This document shows, piece by piece, positions 62,560-64,000 of a stretch of 64,000 nt of DNA (its first letter is position 1; each line of letters begins with the position of its first letter). The position numbers were made by a program, and so were the translations under genes. This stretch comes from an uncultured Treponema sp. Its GTDB lineage: Bacteria; Spirochaetota; Spirochaetia; Treponematales; Treponemataceae. The notes below the pieces were generated by a model. That model had not been told where the DNA came from. It did not search any database and worked only from the letters and a program-made list of their open reading frames with translations. The stretch is from NCBI GenBank assembly GCA_937894335.1, contig CALCRU010000008.1:1-64000 (forward strand), read 5' to 3'.

Positions 62560-63890
62560 AATGCATTCTTGCCCTAGTCATTGCCATTCTTCCTGCATGC
62601 AGGGTCTGGGCGGAAAAAATTTCTCAAAGCTACATCAGCACGCTAGAATTTACGGCGCAGGACGGATACTTCTTTACCGACAGGGAATGCCTTTATTCTC
62701 TTGAAATAAGAGGAGTCACTCCCGACGAAGTACAGGTTTTCTTTGACACCACCACAGAAGGAGTTCAGTTTGTTTCGGCAAAAAAAGCAGACTCCATTGG
62801 AGGAACTCAGCTTCAGGTTAGGGTGCAGTTTACAAGGCCGGGAACATACACTCTGCCTCCAGTTTATGTGCGCATTCAGCAGAGGGAATACAGCATACCC
62901 TTTGCACGTGTTACAGTATATCAGAATCCCCAAACTGTAATGCCGGAACTTTCAGTTGTGTTTTCAAATCCAAAGTTTAACACGGCGGATTCCGTAATTG
63001 TAGCGGAAGAAGGAGAAAAGCTGGACTTTACCATTTACATAAAATACGCCATTCAGATTGTAGGCTTTACATGGGAAATTCCCCAGGACTCTCTTTTTGA
63101 AGAACTTAGGGAATACGAAATAACTCAGGGTAAGACCAGAGGTACAGAATTTTCTCCAGACGCAATTCCTGTCGCCACATTCAGATGGCAGCCCCTTGTG
63201 CAGGGAACATACACTCTTCCAAAAATTCTACTTAAGGCCACAGCATACAACGGGTCGCGCACAGACCTTATGGCTCCACCCTACCAGTTTACAATTCTTC
63301 CCCAGGCAGAAGAAGAAAGCGAAGCCACTGCTACAAAAAAAGAAAGCGTGTTTGCATACGCATTTGCACCTCCCCCGGTAGCAGAAGAGGAAGAGCCTTT
63401 AAACATAGACATGACGCCCGAGGAGTATCAGACGCTGCTGGAGTTAAGGCGCAGTGAACGGCACTCTTTTCCTCTTTCTGACACTGCAAAGGAACGGAGG
63501 GCTATGGAAGAAAAATTCAATCTTGTTTCAAACAGGGCAGAACCAAGCATTCCTCTTTTTGTAATTCTTGTTTCGGTTACGGCTCTGATGATTCTGCTGG
63601 CAGTTTTGTTTTTTGCATTTAGGCACATTCCCCTTGGAGCCATTTTTGTCTCTCTTGCACTTTTAAGTGGAGCGGCTACGGCTACAACTGCAATCTACAT
63701 TGCGGAACCGACAGCCCTCTTTAAAGGGGGAGAATTATGCAGCATTCCAGAACAGCAGGTTTCTACTGGAGTACTTGTAAGGGCAGGTTCAAGAGTGGCA
63801 GTAAGGCAGTCGGCAGGAGGATGGGTTTACATTCAGTACAAGGAACTTAAGGGCTGGGTTAGAGAGAGCGACATTGATTATGTAAGGTAA
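62511..63890 (+). CDS. BatD-like protein with C-terminal SH3 domain
   Basis: A 459-aa membrane protein. A signal-like hydrophobic segment (about 15-34) precedes beta-sandwich domains (about 40-260) of the BatD/oxygen-tolerance family. Two hydrophobic segments lie at about 345-395. The C-terminal 60 residues (about 405-459) look like a bacterial SH3 domain (VSTGVLVRAGSRVAVRQSAG, then GWVRESDID). The start overlaps the upstream gene by 49 bp. Confidence 0.82.
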   Translation: MEKPAAVRPKHGSRLLKCILALVIAILPACRVWAEKISQSYISTLEFTAQDGYFFTDRECLYSLEIRGVTPDEVQVFFDTTTEGVQFVSAKKADSIGGTQLQVRVQFTRPGTYTLPPVYVRIQQREYSIPFARVTVYQNPQTVMPELSVVFSNPKFNTADSVIVAEEGEKLDFTIYIKYAIQIVGFTWEIPQDSLFEELREYEITQGKTRGTEFSPDAIPVATFRWQPLVQGTYTLPKILLKATAYNGSRTDLMAPPYQFTILPQAEEESEATATKKESVFAYAFAPPPVAEEEEPLNIDMTPEEYQTLLELRRSERHSFPLSDTAKERRAMEEKFNLVSNRAEPSIPLFVILVSVTALMILLAVLFFAFRHIPLGAIFVSLALLSGAATATTAIYIAEPTALFKGGELCSIPEQQVSTGVLVRAGSRVAVRQSAGGWVYIQYKELKGWVRESDIDYVR

Positions 63891-63895
63891 GGCTA

Positions 63896-64000
63896 TGGCA
63901 GATTTTGGCGACATTCTTTCCCAGTGGGAAGGCATACAGAAAAGCAGCAACGGAAAAAAAACTCAGGCAAAGGGAAGTGGCAAAAAAAAGAACGCATCCT
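63896..64000 (+). CDS. Partial gene, possibly Smr-domain protein
   Basis: Only the first 35 codons are inside the window (MADFGDILSQWEGIQ, then a Lys/Ser/Gly-rich stretch). It starts 5 bp after the BatD stop, so it is likely in the same transcript. The N-terminus recalls Smr/MutS-related proteins of treponemes, but the Smr domain itself would lie beyond the window, so this is a weak guess. Confidence 0.5.

Noticed and set aside
1..64000. CRISPR arrays, insertion sequences, prophage or integrative element
   Set aside because: No spaced direct repeats, transposase, integrase or terminal repeats were seen, and gene style is uniform.

Overview
The window reads as a gene-dense, moderately AT-rich chromosome segment of a spirochaete, most likely a gut- or rumen-type Treponema. 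Evidence: a class I lysyl-tRNA synthetase, a BMP/Pnr-type nucleoside ABC importer like that of Treponema, a Maf/DUF115-type flagellin glycosyltransferase homologue, a MoxR-DUF58-Bat operon, Trep_Strep-family membrane proteins, and carbohydrate genes (GH5 glucanase lipoprotein, 4-alpha-glucanotransferase, giant GH13-like protein). The species placement is inference. I see no phage, insertion sequence or CRISPR array.

Layout. 1-4 kb: candidate minus-strand small RNA, a membrane-tethered LuxR-type regulator, aroC. 4-13 kb: cell-wall genes (D,D-carboxypeptidase, LysM-M23 peptidase operon, signal peptidase I, PASTA transpeptidase) and the Maf-like gene. 13-18 kb: HD-GYP-like protein with a sigma-28-like promoter, aldo/keto-reductase-like gene, glyS with a hairpin covering its ribosome binding site, a membrane protein. 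18-23 kb: a MarR regulator and the BMP-ATPase-permease-permease importer, with two matching operators at its promoter. 22.7-24.3 kb: class I lysS.

24.3-34.8 kb is the most unusual region. It holds two paralogous Trep_Strep/MptD membrane S-components, EcfT, a fused EcfA1-EcfA2 ATPase, two ABC-exporter half-transporters, an AraC regulator, an alpha/beta hydrolase and an ATC-hydrolase-like gene. Three promoters share a GTTAG-N6-CTAAC operator, so the cluster behaves as one regulon. The gene set (AraC regulator plus paired half-transporters plus hydrolases) recalls metallophore or siderophore uptake loci but lacks biosynthetic genes; scavenging of a foreign small molecule is my hypothesis.

34.8-46.9 kb: a hypothetical gene, a radical SAM activase-like gene, malQ with a GH13-like protein ending in a histone-H1-like Lys/Ala tail, thrC, and a LacI-GH5 divergent pair. 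47.5-47.65 kb is a non-coding stretch that folds like 6S RNA. 47.7-57 kb: TetR, CmpB-like membrane protein, tRNA-Ala(GGC), flavin reductase, LuxR-like membrane protein, DJ-1/PfpI, a two-component gene pair with a sensor-less hybrid kinase, PHP phosphatase, DksA/TraR, infA (IF-1), a membrane DnaJ. 57.1-64 kb: Bat operon (MoxR, DUF58, DUF4381-like, vWA, vWA-TPR fusion, BatD) running into a partial Smr-like gene.

A window-wide feature: at thirteen operon heads a good -10 hexamer lies only 4-10 nt before the ATG with no Shine-Dalgarno sequence, which predicts leaderless or near-leaderless mRNAs. Genes inside operons mostly have GGAG-type sites or ATGA/TAATG overlaps. Four convergent gene pairs overlap at their 3' ends.
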